Of a stretch of DNA of 64,000 nucleotides, positions 36,927-45,424 are shown in pieces. Within the stretch, counting starts at the first letter, position 1; the number at the start of each line of letters is the position of its first letter. The notes under the pieces are model-generated. The model saw only the letters and a list, made by a program, of their open reading frames with translations. It was not told where the DNA came from and searched no databases. The stretch covers positions 20,862 to 84,861 of the forward strand of contig JAEDIW010000004.1 of NCBI GenBank assembly GCA_016296655.1, read 5' to 3'. Made by a program: the position numbers and the translations under genes. The stretch comes from Treponema sp. (GTDB lineage Bacteria > Spirochaetota > Spirochaetia > Treponematales > Treponemataceae).

Positions 36927-37613
36927 CTATTTATGATGCTCAGAAACAAGCCTAAGATGCTCTGCAATCTCATCATTTTCACTGTTAAGCAGCGAAGCCT
37001 GACGAATATATTTGTCAGCTTCATCAAACAGACCAAGCTTATAATACACCCATCCCAAAGAATCCAGGCAGGCAGCAGAATCAGGTTCTTCATCAACAGC
37101 CCGCTTGCAAAATGACAGAGCTTCCGTCAAATCCCTGTTTTCACAGGCAAGAACATATCCAAGCCCGTTCAATGCCGTAAGGTTATTTGAATCCAGCTGC
37201 AAAGCCTTGCGGTAATATGAAATGCAATCTTCAACTTCATCCTGCTGCCATGAAATATAGGCAAGAGATGCATAAACGCTTGCAGGTCTATAATTCAATT
37301 CAAGCAGCTTGTTAAGTTCAAACTGTGCAAGCCTTTTTCTGCCGGAAACTGCATATATTACAGCAAGAATATACCGGCACTGCAAAACCCTGTCCTGATT
37401 TTTACCGGCAGTGACAACCTGCTCCAGATATAAAAGAGCATCCTCATATCTTCCCAGCTTCGAATAACACAAGCCTATATAATACATAAGCTCCATGCTG
37501 TCCACATGAACCTCTTCAGGAAGCCCTAGAAAAAAAGCAAGGGCATCTTTAAAACAATTTGTATTATATAACCTGATTCCTTCTGAAAGTGCATTACCTG
37601 TCATTTTACCCAC
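36927..37613 (-). CDS. TPR-repeat protein
   Basis: 228 residues made almost entirely of tetratricopeptide repeats. Clear units are ELMYYIGLCYSKLGRYEDAL, ASVYASLAYISWQQDEVEDC, NLTALNGLGYVLACENRDLT and AACLDSLGWVYYKLGLFDEA. No signal peptide or membrane segment is seen, so it is probably cytoplasmic and mediates protein contacts. It lies between surE and the NHL/vWA gene, about 12 bases from surE, and is likely in the same operon. Confidence 0.85.
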   Translation of the reverse strand: MGKMTGNALSEGIRLYNTNCFKDALAFFLGLPEEVHVDSMELMYYIGLCYSKLGRYEDALLYLEQVVTAGKNQDRVLQCRYILAVIYAVSGRKRLAQFELNKLLELNYRPASVYASLAYISWQQDEVEDCISYYRKALQLDSNNLTALNGLGYVLACENRDLTEALSFCKRAVDEEPDSAACLDSLGWVYYKLGLFDEADKYIRQASLLNSENDEIAEHLRLVSEHHK

Positions 37614-37625
37614 CGTTTCAATATT

Positions 37626-38399
37626 TTACAGTGAAAATGAAATACCGTCCACTATTCCAGTGCTTACAGGCTCAGCAGAAATGCAGCTTACAGAAATAAA
37701 ACCTTCCTGAACCGCATCAAAATCACTGAAATTCATGCATGAAGTACTCAGTTTTCCTGGAACAATGCTGCACAAAGATTCATTTTCGCTTATTGAAATT
37801 ACATTTATTGAATCGTTATATTCTCTGAACGAAACATCCGTGAATTTTACCCCTTTATACGGCTGCACTATGCTTTTGCCATTTACATTTACAAACGAAC
37901 AATGACAGCCTTCCTTAAACGCTTTTGGAGCAACATTACACAGCGGCAGAAGTTTTTCCAGATTTTTTACGGCAAAATCAGCAAGCCTGTCAAAATAAAA
38001 TTCACCATTGTCAGAATCCACACTGAATGCAACCGCCGGAATTCCATTAAGGACAGCCTGGCGGGCAGCGGCAGCAGTTCCTGAATAAACAATGTCAGTT
38101 CCAAGATTTGCGCCCCGGTTTATGCCGGAAACAATGCAGTCAGGAACTGATGGCAAAATTTTTGAGGCACTTTTTGCAGCCAGCAGAGCACAATCGACAG
38201 GATTTCCTTCATATTTGTAAACCTGATTACTGATTTTTGTAAGTTTTAGCGAGGCATCTAAAAAAATGTGGTTGGAAACACCTGAACGGTTTCTGTCAGG
38301 CGCAATAATCCACACATCATGCTTTGAGGCAAGTTTTTCAGCAAGAATTTTCAAACCTTCGCCTTCAATGCCATCATCATTTGTCAAACAAACAAGCAT
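37626..38399 (-). CDS. surE: 5'/3'-nucleotidase SurE
   Basis: 257 residues. The metal-binding motif is TNDDGIEGEGLKIL at the N terminus, and the family motif is VSGINRGANLGTDIVYSGT. SurE removes phosphate from nucleoside monophosphates. The gene begins two bases after the stop of the GHMP kinase, so they are co-transcribed, followed by the TPR gene. Confidence 0.95.
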   Translation of the reverse strand: MLVCLTNDDGIEGEGLKILAEKLASKHDVWIIAPDRNRSGVSNHIFLDASLKLTKISNQVYKYEGNPVDCALLAAKSASKILPSVPDCIVSGINRGANLGTDIVYSGTAAAARQAVLNGIPAVAFSVDSDNGEFYFDRLADFAVKNLEKLLPLCNVAPKAFKEGCHCSFVNVNGKSIVQPYKGVKFTDVSFREYNDSINVISISENESLCSIVPGKLSTSCMNFSDFDAVQEGFISVSCISAEPVSTGIVDGISFSL

Positions 38400-38401
38400 C
38401 T

Positions 38402-39583
38402 TTAACTTTCCAAAATCTGAACACCATCAGAAGGATGAACTTCGTATGATAAAGGATGAAAACCAAAAATTCTTTCGTAATCTTTCAGCTGCCTGTTGAA
38501 TTTTTCAACATCCTGATTTCGCATAATAGTATAAAGGCAGCGGCCAAAACCTTTTCCCGTAATTCTTCCGCAGGTAACAGGGTTTCTTACATATTCGAGG
38601 TTCGGCTCAAGCTCCCCTACTCGTTTCAAAATCCAATCTATTTCAGGGCAGGAAATATCATACAAGTCCCGCATATTTTCATGGCTGTGGTTAACAGCTC
38701 TAGCAAACATACCAAAGCTATTTTTTGCAATGCCGTCAAGGGCAAGCATAACATTGTTATGTTCATACATTATGCACAAAAGCCTGCGCCTTAAATCCTC
38801 CGATACCACAGAAAGAGTTTCATTTATATCTGTAGAATCAGAACTATACACCCATCCCCCGTGTGCATTTGCTTTTTTTTCCTTTAAGTCGCCAAGCAGC
38901 AATGCGTTTTCAGGTTCAAGCATTATATTTTTGTCCCATGTCGAAATACGAGGAACTCTGGCATCTGTCAGAATAATAACCTTATCCTCAAAATCAAAAG
39001 GAATGTTTTCATAAGTATTTTTAGAGTGGTCGGTAAGCAAAAGTGTATTTTTTTTTGAATACAAGGCGGAATAATTATCTGCAAGAAAATTCTCGGTATT
39101 CAGGAAAAGCCTGTTTCCTCGCTCAATAACCTGCAGCAGCTGAGCTTGAGAACAATTCAGTCCCAGAATCTGATTTACGGCAACAGCAGTACCTATTTTT
39201 ATCGCAGTTGTTATTCCAAATCCAGCAGAAGGGAGAATATCACTGTAAATAGTAAAATTAAGCCCTTTTATGTCAAATCCACCGGAAGAAAAGCCATAGA
39301 CAATAGCCTTTACGGCATTAGCCCAGCGATCTTCCTTTCTGAATTTCAAGGAAGACAGACTCGAACGTTTTCTGTCATTCAACTGAGGGAAATAAAACCG
39401 AAGTGTAGAATCTTCCCTCAAGGACACAGCAACGTATACAGGAAGATTTACGGCCATAGAAAGAGTTTTATCCCTGAAAAACCAGGAATGTTCACCAATT
39501 AGATGAAAACGTCCGGGAGCAGAAACAGTTACATCAGGTAAAGTTTCATACTCAGTTTCATGAGCATTGTCTACAAGGTTCAT
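38402..39583 (-). CDS. GHMP-family kinase (galactokinase-like)
   Basis: 393 residues. The sugar-binding motif is SAPGRFHLIGEHSWF near residue 20. Motif 2 reads LPSAGFGITTAIKIG in place of the usual PxGxGLSSSAA, so its phosphate loop is altered. Motif 3 is GRITGKGFGRCLYTIM. The overall order fits galactokinase, but the changed motif 2 makes the substrate uncertain. It leads a likely operon with surE and the TPR gene. Confidence 0.8.
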   Translation of the reverse strand: MNLVDNAHETEYETLPDVTVSAPGRFHLIGEHSWFFRDKTLSMAVNLPVYVAVSLREDSTLRFYFPQLNDRKRSSLSSLKFRKEDRWANAVKAIVYGFSSGGFDIKGLNFTIYSDILPSAGFGITTAIKIGTAVAVNQILGLNCSQAQLLQVIERGNRLFLNTENFLADNYSALYSKKNTLLLTDHSKNTYENIPFDFEDKVIILTDARVPRISTWDKNIMLEPENALLLGDLKEKKANAHGGWVYSSDSTDINETLSVVSEDLRRRLLCIMYEHNNVMLALDGIAKNSFGMFARAVNHSHENMRDLYDISCPEIDWILKRVGELEPNLEYVRNPVTCGRITGKGFGRCLYTIMRNQDVEKFNRQLKDYERIFGFHPLSYEVHPSDGVQILES

Positions 39584-39703
39584 ATAATATCCAAAACGTC
39601 TTTTTTTTAGGGACTTTTAAAAGTCGAAGTTTTTCCAAATTCCCTACAACGCAAATGCTAAACTTGTTGCCACACAAACACGTTACTATTAAAATATACC
39701 CTA

Positions 39704-41476
39704 ATGAGTGAATTTTTACAAGTTTTTTGTATTCTTTTTTCAGCAGCGATGTTTTTTCTGGGAATTCCCAATGATTTTTTCAAATTCGGCTCTCCAGTAA
39801 TAGGATTCATAGCATTGATTCCTTTTTACATTTCAATGAAAAATGCCCGTTCATGGAAAAATGGCGCTGTCCTGGGATTTCTGCATGCAACTTTTGTTCA
39901 TATTCTGTCAAGTTCCTGGCTTTCAAATTTCAAGGACTTTGCAGTTTTTACGCTTGGGGCTTCTGCTGCTGGAACAGGAGTAATCGGAGCATTTTTTGGC
40001 TCAGTGCTTTATTTTTCATTCTGCAGGCAGATTTTTTCAGAAGAGCTTATTTTTCAGGACTTGCAGGAGGATTTCTGCAGACATAATAAAGCATGCAGTT
40101 TTTTCAGGTATTTTTCAGTTTCAGAAACAACCGTCAGGACAGTTTTCTTTGCATCTGTATGGACTTTATGGGAATGGACTAAATCAAATGGATTTTTAGG
40201 CTATCCGTGGGGTACTCTTCCCATGACAGCCTACAGATACAAAAGCATTATACAGATTGCTGATATAACAGGAACTTACGGCATAACATTCCTTTTAGCT
40301 CTTTTTTCTGCAAATGCAGCAGAATTCATTCTGTTTACCAGTAAAGACAATTGTGACAAATGCAGAAATAAAAATCCACTGAAAAACTTACCAAAACCGC
40401 TAAAACATTCAATGCTTTTATGCATAGTTCTGCTTGCTTCAGCGCATTTTTACGGATTCCATCAATATTCAAAAATCCGTACACCTGAAAAATTCCTTGA
40501 TGTACTGATTGTTCAGCAAAACACTGATCCGTGGACCGGTCAGAATGACTTAAAATCAATTCGAACTTCGCAGAAACTCTGTACGGAAAAACTGAATGAA
40601 AAAAATCCATTTACAAACCGGATACTCAGCAAACCTGACTTAATCGTATGGAGCGAAGCTGTCCTAAGATATCCATTTCCGCAGGGAGAAAATTATTATT
40701 CAAATACACCTCCAGAAAATCCACTTCTTGAATACATAGACAAAACAAATGTTCCGTTCATAATAGGAGCCCCATACACAATCGACAGAAAAAACAGGCT
40801 TTTCGGTAATGCAGCTGTTTTAATCGATGCTTCAGGCAATTTCAAAGGAGCCTACTGTAAAATTCACCTGGTACCGTTTGCAGAAGTCATTCCAGGCATA
40901 GAATTCAGCTGGGTCAGAAATGCAATGAAAAGCATGGTTGGTTTTTCAAACGGATGGCAGGCGGGAAATCAGTACACGCTTTTTGAAGTAAATGCCAGAG
41001 CGAACCCGAATTTCAGGCCAATTGCCCCAATCGTATACGCAGAAAAAAAATCAACTCCTCGGCCAACAGTAAAATTCTGCACACCTATATGCTTTGAAGA
41101 TGCGTTTCCATCAGTATGCAGAAAACTTTCGCAGTCTGGAGCCGAACTGTTCGTAAATCTTACGGATGACTCCTGGTCACTTACATCCTATGCAGAATAC
41201 CAGCATTTTGTCATAGCAGCCATGCGTTCAATTGAATTCCGAAAGACAATGATTCGTTCAACAAATTCTGGATACTCTGCAGTAATTGACCCTGCAGGCA
41301 GAATACTCAAGGATTTGCCGCTCTTTGAACAGGCAGCCATGCGCTGTACAGTGCCAGTCTATCAGAATCAAACCACGGTTTTTGAAAAATTTGGATTTCT
41401 GTTTACGTTCTTATGCCTGATTTTTGCAGTTCTGGTTTTTGGACAAAAAAAATCAGCCGTCAATGCGCGATACTAG
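39704..41476 (+). CDS. lnt: Apolipoprotein N-acyltransferase
   Basis: 590 residues. The first 250 form several membrane helices containing WTLWEWTKSNGFLGYPWGTL, typical of Lnt. A nitrilase-fold domain follows with the catalytic triad E318 (VWSEAVLRYPF), K386 (YCKIHLVPFAEV) and C463 (TPICFEDAFP). A last hydrophobic helix precedes the C terminus. Lnt adds the third acyl chain to lipoproteins at the inner membrane, in line with the lipoproteins seen in spirochaetes. The last codons and the stop lie inside the opposite-strand tRNA-Val, overlapping by 13 bases. Confidence 0.95.
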   Translation: MSEFLQVFCILFSAAMFFLGIPNDFFKFGSPVIGFIALIPFYISMKNARSWKNGAVLGFLHATFVHILSSSWLSNFKDFAVFTLGASAAGTGVIGAFFGSVLYFSFCRQIFSEELIFQDLQEDFCRHNKACSFFRYFSVSETTVRTVFFASVWTLWEWTKSNGFLGYPWGTLPMTAYRYKSIIQIADITGTYGITFLLALFSANAAEFILFTSKDNCDKCRNKNPLKNLPKPLKHSMLLCIVLLASAHFYGFHQYSKIRTPEKFLDVLIVQQNTDPWTGQNDLKSIRTSQKLCTEKLNEKNPFTNRILSKPDLIVWSEAVLRYPFPQGENYYSNTPPENPLLEYIDKTNVPFIIGAPYTIDRKNRLFGNAAVLIDASGNFKGAYCKIHLVPFAEVIPGIEFSWVRNAMKSMVGFSNGWQAGNQYTLFEVNARANPNFRPIAPIVYAEKKSTPRPTVKFCTPICFEDAFPSVCRKLSQSGAELFVNLTDDSWSLTSYAEYQHFVIAAMRSIEFRKTMIRSTNSGYSAVIDPAGRILKDLPLFEQAAMRCTVPVYQNQTTVFEKFGFLFTFLCLIFAVLVFGQKKSAVNARY

Positions 41477-41537
41477 AATCGAACTAGTGACCCCAAGCGT
41501 GTCATGCTTGTACTCTAACCAACTGAGCTAATCGCGC
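41464..41537 (-). tRNA. tRNA-Val (GAC)
   Basis: Read on the minus strand the sequence folds into a normal cloverleaf: acceptor GCGCGAT with ATCGCGC, D arm with AGCTC and GAGT, anticodon stem CAAGC/GCTTG around loop ATGACAC, giving anticodon GAC, and a TTCGATT T loop. 74 bases with discriminator A; no CCA is encoded. The 3' part overlaps the stop region of lnt on the other strand. Confidence 0.95.
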
Positions 41538-41559
41538 ATTCATTGCTGATGTGGAATGA

Positions 41560-41588
41560 ACAATATAAAAAATAAGAAAAATTGTCAA
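41560..41588 (-). promoter_or_regulatory. Promoter of tRNA-Val
   Basis: On the minus strand TTGACA (41588-41583) and TATTGT (41565-41560) are 17 bases apart, 22 bases before the tRNA. The rest of the 348-base gap between the tRNA and nrdR is T/A-rich with no further gene seen. Confidence 0.65.
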
Positions 41589-41757
41589 TCGTTTTCAGTG
41601 GCATTTTGGCCGGCATTTTGGCCTCATGAAACAAATGACAAAAATTTACCAAAGAAAATTTGTTTTCAGTTGAATATTCCATTGACTTTTTTTAATTCAT
41701 AACATCAGCTTCCTCCTCCTGCAAAAAAATTCTTTTTTTTTCAAAATTCTACTTGCC

Positions 41758-41816
41758 ATATCATATTTAGTGTTATATAGTTTTCACAATACAAAAAAAC
41801 ACACTATATATAGTGA
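41758..41816 (+). promoter_or_regulatory. Paired NrdR boxes upstream of nrdR-nrdD
   Basis: Two 16-base NrdR-type sites: ATATCATATTTAGTGT (41758-41773, weaker) and ACACTATATATAGTGA (41801-41816, close to a perfect palindrome). Their starts are 43 bases apart, about four helical turns. NrdR is known to bind such paired sites to repress ribonucleotide reductase genes when dATP/ATP is high. Confidence 0.8.
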
Positions 41817-41885
41817 TATGAAATTCTACTGAATTCCAGTGTATTTCCATATCATTTATATAAATACCAAAAGTCGAGGAAAAAA

Positions 41886-42350
41886 GTGCGTTGTCCCTAC
41901 TGCGGAAGCCTGGATGACAGGGTAATAGAATCAAGGACTATGGCAAACGGAGAAACAATACGCAGACGCCGCGAATGTTTATCCTGTGGCTACAGATTTA
42001 CAAGTTTTGAACGTGTTGATGAAAAACCTTTTATGGTTGTAAAACGTGACGGAAGGCGGCAGCCTTTTGATTCTTCAAAACTTTCCAAGGGCATTGAACG
42101 GGCTCTGGAGAAACGCCCTGTTTCAGCCTCCAGAATAGAAGCTTTAGTCAACGAGATAGAAGATGAAGCTATCATGCATGGTAAGACAACCAGAGAAATA
42201 AGCACTACCGAATTAGGCGAGCTGGTGCTTTCAAAACTGCATGAACTGGATAAGGTTGCCTATATCCGTTTTGCGTCAGTATACAGGCACTTTGAAGACT
42301 TAAATGAATTTATATCAGAAATAAACCGTTTTGGTGGGGGAAAAGAATGA
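41886..42350 (+). CDS. nrdR: Transcriptional repressor NrdR
   Basis: 154 residues, GTG start with GTCGAGG upstream. The zinc ribbon at the N terminus is MRCPYCGSLDDRVIES with a second pair in RRRECLSCGYRF. An ATP-cone domain follows (VVKRDGRRQPFDSSKLSKGI). NrdR senses ATP/dATP and represses ribonucleotide reductase genes. Its stop overlaps the nrdD start (ATGA), so repressor and enzyme are translated together; paired NrdR boxes precede it, which implies autoregulation. Confidence 0.96.
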   Translation: MRCPYCGSLDDRVIESRTMANGETIRRRRECLSCGYRFTSFERVDEKPFMVVKRDGRRQPFDSSKLSKGIERALEKRPVSASRIEALVNEIEDEAIMHGKTTREISTTELGELVLSKLHELDKVAYIRFASVYRHFEDLNEFISEINRFGGGKE

Positions 42351-44461
42351 GTGAAAGCAAGGATCAGGCTGTATTTCCAGAGTGGAGAAGTTTTTTAGGC
42401 AGCAGTAATTCAGAGTCAGCAAATTTTATCAAATCTGTTGTCAAACGATCTGGTGAAATTGCTGCTTACGACCGCAAAAAAATTGAAAAAGCTATCAACA
42501 AAGCCATTGAAGCCGTAGAAAAACATCCAGATTCAATCAAGGCAGAACATCTGACTGACTGTGTAGAAGAACACCTCAAACTTCTTCTGGCAGGACGCCG
42601 TGCCCATTCAATCCCTGCCATTGAAGAAATTCAGGACATTGTAGAAACAGTTCTCATTGAAAACAAAGAAGTTGAAATTGCAAAGGCATATATTCTGTAC
42701 CGTTCGCGCCATGAAAACATCCGTGACTCAAAAAAACTTATGCTGGACATAAACACAACTATGGACGGCTACCTGTCTCAATCTGACTGGCGCGTAAACG
42801 AAAATGCAAACGTAAACTTTTCTCTTGGAGGGCTTATTCTCCACAACTCAGGAACAATTACAGCAAACTACTGGCTCAAAAATATTTACTCAAAGGAAAT
42901 AGCGGAAGCACATCAGACAGCTGCATTCCACATCCATGACCTTTCAATGTTTTCAGGATACTGTGCAGGCTGGTCTCTTCGTCAGCTCATCAGGGAAGGT
43001 CTTGGCGGAGTTCCCGGAAAAATTACATCAACACCAGCAACTCACCTTTCAACTTTAATCAACCAGATTGTAAACTTTCTTGGTATTCTGCAGAATGAAT
43101 GGGCTGGTGCTCAGGCTTTCAGTTCTTTTGACACATACCTTGCCCCATTCGTAAAAGCAGACCATCTTACAGAAAAAGAAGTCCGCCAGTGCATCCAGAG
43201 CTACATCTATGGAGTAAACACACCAGGCCGATGGGGTTCACAAGCTCCATTTACAAACATCACGCTTGACTGGGTTTGCCCTGAAGACCTTAAAAATCAA
43301 AAAGCCATTGTTGGTGGCAAAGAAATGGATTTTACTTATGGTGACTGTCAGGCAGAAATGGACGTCATCAACAAACAGTTCATTCTTCTAATGCTTGAAG
43401 GCGATGCTGCAGGACGTGGATTCGGTTATCCTATTCCTACATACAATATTACAAAGGATTTTAACTGGGACAGTGAAAATGCAAAACTTCTGTTTGAAAT
43501 GACCTCTCAGTATGGTACTCCGTATTTCCAAAACTTTGTAAATTCAGACCTTGACCCGAACGATGTACGCTCAATGTGCTGTCGTCTGCGCCTTGACAAA
43601 CGTGAACTTAGGAAGCGAGGAGGAGGACTTTTCGGTTCAGATGAATTTACAGGCTCTCTAGGTGTAGTTACAATCAACTTGCCGCAAATCGGCTATCTTG
43701 CAAAAACAGAAGAACAGTTCTTTGCACGCCTTGACTATCTTATGGATTTGGCAAAAGAAAGCCTGTGCATCAAGCGAAAAGTAATTCAGAAACTTCTTGA
43801 CAATGGATTATTTCCATACACAAGCCGTTACTTGAAAACTCTCGACAATCATTTCAATACAATCGGACTTTGCGGCATGAATGAATGTTGTCTGAATTTC
43901 CTGCATGTTGATATCGTAACTCCAGAAGGTAAGGCCTTTGCCGAAAAAGTTCTTGACCACATGCGCAACAGGATGCAGGACTATCAGGAAAAAACAGGTG
44001 AACTGTTCAATCTTGAAGCAACACCAGCAGAAAGCACCTCTTACCGCCTTGCACGCCATGACAAGCAGCAGTTCCCGGATATAATTACAAGCGGAAAAGA
44101 CGATCCGTTCTATACAAACTCAACTCAGCTGCCGGTTTCCTATACATCCGACATTTTTGAGGCACTCGACCATCAGGAAGCTTTGCAGACGCGTTACACA
44201 GGCGGAACCGTATTCCATACATTTATGGGTGAACAGATAAAAGACTGGAAAAGCTGCCGTGATCTTGTACGCACAATCATGAACAACTACCGCATACCAT
44301 ACCTTACGATTTCTCCAACTTACTCAGTATGTTCAATTCACGGCTATATTGCAGGAGAACAGACTGAATGTCCAAAATGCAAGGCCGAGGCCCAGAAAGC
44401 ACTTCAGCTCAAGCTTGAACGGCTTGAAGAAGAACGCAGGCTCATTCTTGCAGGCAAGTAA
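42347..44461 (+). CDS. nrdD: Anaerobic ribonucleoside-triphosphate reductase, catalytic part lacking the glycyl-radical tail
   Basis: 704 residues. An ATP-cone domain (residues about 27-115, VVKRSGEIAAYDRKKIEKAI) precedes the class III barrel with LGVVTINLPQIGYLA and GLCGMNECCLNFL. The C terminus has a zinc-ribbon-like VCSIHGYIAGEQTECPKCK and then a charged helix ending RRLILAGK. The family normally continues with a RxxGY-type glycyl-radical loop; it is absent here and is found in the next gene. The protein should therefore be inactive without that partner. It converts NTPs to dNTPs under anaerobic conditions. It overlaps nrdR by 4 bases. Confidence 0.93.
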   Translation: MSESKDQAVFPEWRSFLGSSNSESANFIKSVVKRSGEIAAYDRKKIEKAINKAIEAVEKHPDSIKAEHLTDCVEEHLKLLLAGRRAHSIPAIEEIQDIVETVLIENKEVEIAKAYILYRSRHENIRDSKKLMLDINTTMDGYLSQSDWRVNENANVNFSLGGLILHNSGTITANYWLKNIYSKEIAEAHQTAAFHIHDLSMFSGYCAGWSLRQLIREGLGGVPGKITSTPATHLSTLINQIVNFLGILQNEWAGAQAFSSFDTYLAPFVKADHLTEKEVRQCIQSYIYGVNTPGRWGSQAPFTNITLDWVCPEDLKNQKAIVGGKEMDFTYGDCQAEMDVINKQFILLMLEGDAAGRGFGYPIPTYNITKDFNWDSENAKLLFEMTSQYGTPYFQNFVNSDLDPNDVRSMCCRLRLDKRELRKRGGGLFGSDEFTGSLGVVTINLPQIGYLAKTEEQFFARLDYLMDLAKESLCIKRKVIQKLLDNGLFPYTSRYLKTLDNHFNTIGLCGMNECCLNFLHVDIVTPEGKAFAEKVLDHMRNRMQDYQEKTGELFNLEATPAESTSYRLARHDKQQFPDIITSGKDDPFYTNSTQLPVSYTSDIFEALDHQEALQTRYTGGTVFHTFMGEQIKDWKSCRDLVRTIMNNYRIPYLTISPTYSVCSIHGYIAGEQTECPKCKAEAQKALQLKLERLEEERRLILAGK

Positions 44462-44480
44462 GAAACCGCAGATATTTATT

Positions 44481-44538
44481 TTACTAAATATAGCGTTAAA
44501 TACTTGATTTAAATACAAAATAACGCTATATTTAGTGT
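44481..44538 (+). promoter_or_regulatory. Paired NrdR boxes upstream of the glycyl-radical gene
   Basis: Two sites, TTACTAAATATAGCGT (44481-44496) and ACGCTATATTTAGTGT (44523-44538), lie 42 bases apart start to start, nearly the same spacing as at nrdR. They sit in the 131-base gap after nrdD, so the radical-tail gene appears to have its own NrdR-controlled promoter. Confidence 0.75.
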
Positions 44539-44592
44539 TACCAAGTCAGCATACTTAGTGCAGACAAAAAGATATTTTCTTGGGAGGAAATT

Positions 44593-45132
44593 ATGGAAGG
44601 AAACAAAAAACGTACATTGGCTGAAATTGATGCAGAAATCAAAGCAACAAAAGAAGCTTTAAATAATGTCCATGGAAAGGAAACAGAAGTTTATGCAAGA
44701 ATCGTAGGTTACTACCGTGCCGTACGCAACTGGAATAAAGGCAAGGCAGATGAATTCAAGCAGCGCAAAATGTTTACAATTGAAGCAAGCGAACAGCATA
44801 TTGACAGCTTTTCTACACAAAAAGCACAGGACGTACAGGCTTCATCAGATGCAAAAACTGCACCTGTTTCAGGAAAATTACATTACGAATTCTTTTTCCG
44901 CCAGACATGTCCAAACTGCCCTCCAGTAAAGGCTTTTGTTTCAGAACTTGACGTTGCCGGCGAAAAAATCGATGTAGACACAAAAGACGGTCTTGCAAAA
45001 GCAGCTGCTAAAGGTGTTTTCGCTGCACCAACAGTCATCGTTTATAATTCAAAAAATGAAGAAGTTGCACGGGCTCACAACGTTGATGAACTTGCAGAAG
45101 TTTTCAACCCAGTTGCACAGATTGCAGTCTGA
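44593..45132 (+). CDS. Stand-alone NrdD glycyl-radical domain fused to a thioredoxin-fold domain
   Basis: 179 residues, with GGGAGG placed before the ATG. Residues about 31-60 read TEVYARIVGYYRAVRNWNKG, the glycyl-radical loop of class III ribonucleotide reductase, with the radical glycine at position 39. After a Ser/Gln/Ala linker (about 65-93), residues 96-175 form a thioredoxin/glutaredoxin-like domain: CPNC at 106-109 and the cis-proline motif FAAPTVIV (P146). The preceding NrdD lacks exactly this tail, so the two chains probably make one enzyme. The dithiol could supply electrons for each turnover; this is inference. A strong terminator follows. Confidence 0.88.
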   Translation: MEGNKKRTLAEIDAEIKATKEALNNVHGKETEVYARIVGYYRAVRNWNKGKADEFKQRKMFTIEASEQHIDSFSTQKAQDVQASSDAKTAPVSGKLHYEFFFRQTCPNCPPVKAFVSELDVAGEKIDVDTKDGLAKAAAKGVFAAPTVIVYNSKNEEVARAHNVDELAEVFNPVAQIAV

Positions 45133-45209
45133 TTCTTTAAAGATTTTTCAGACAGCAGAAGCTTTTTTCGAAAGCGTCTGAACAAACACTGAAAAAAATG
45201 CAGTTTTCA

Positions 45210-45254
45210 GCAAGGTTTATACAGTTTTGTATTCATAACCTTGCTTTTTTTTAT
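45210..45254 (+). terminator. Rho-independent terminator after the glycyl-radical gene
   Basis: Stem GCAAGGTTTAT with ATAACCTTGC (one bulged base), a loop of about 14 bases, then eight Ts. It separates the upstream genes from nrdG. Confidence 0.85.
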
Positions 45255-45267
45255 TTACAAGAGGTGT

Positions 45268-45412
45268 AATAAAAACTTTGCCTGAAATAGCGTCAAAGTT
45301 TTTATTCACAAGTTCGCGTTGCGAACTTCCTTATCAACTGCCGCTTCTCATTTCATTGCGAAGCGGCATAAAAAGTCAATCGATTGCTGAAACAATCTTC
45401 TTGACTTTTTAT
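45268..45412 (+). repeat. String of four hairpins upstream of nrdG
   Basis: Four inverted repeats run in sequence: AATAAAAACTTTG/CAAAGTTTTTATT (45268-45306), AAGTTCGC/GCGAACTT (45310-45328), GCCGCTTC/GAAGCGGC (45340-45367) and ATAAAAAGTCAA/TTGACTTTTTAT (45368-45412) with an inner GATTG/CAATC. All stems are perfect. The last hairpin touches the GGGAGG ribosome site of nrdG. The frame that runs through it upstream of nrdG is not a coding extension. Confidence 0.9.
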
Positions 45413-45424
45413 GGGAGGCAAAAC

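Noticed and set aside
44333..44600. NrdD split caused by a frameshift
   Set aside because: The catalytic frame ends with a proper stop, and the tail has its own ribosome site, start and NrdR boxes after 131 bases.
45278..45424. N-terminal extension of nrdG
   Set aside because: It is the hairpin string, and the ribosome site lies after it.
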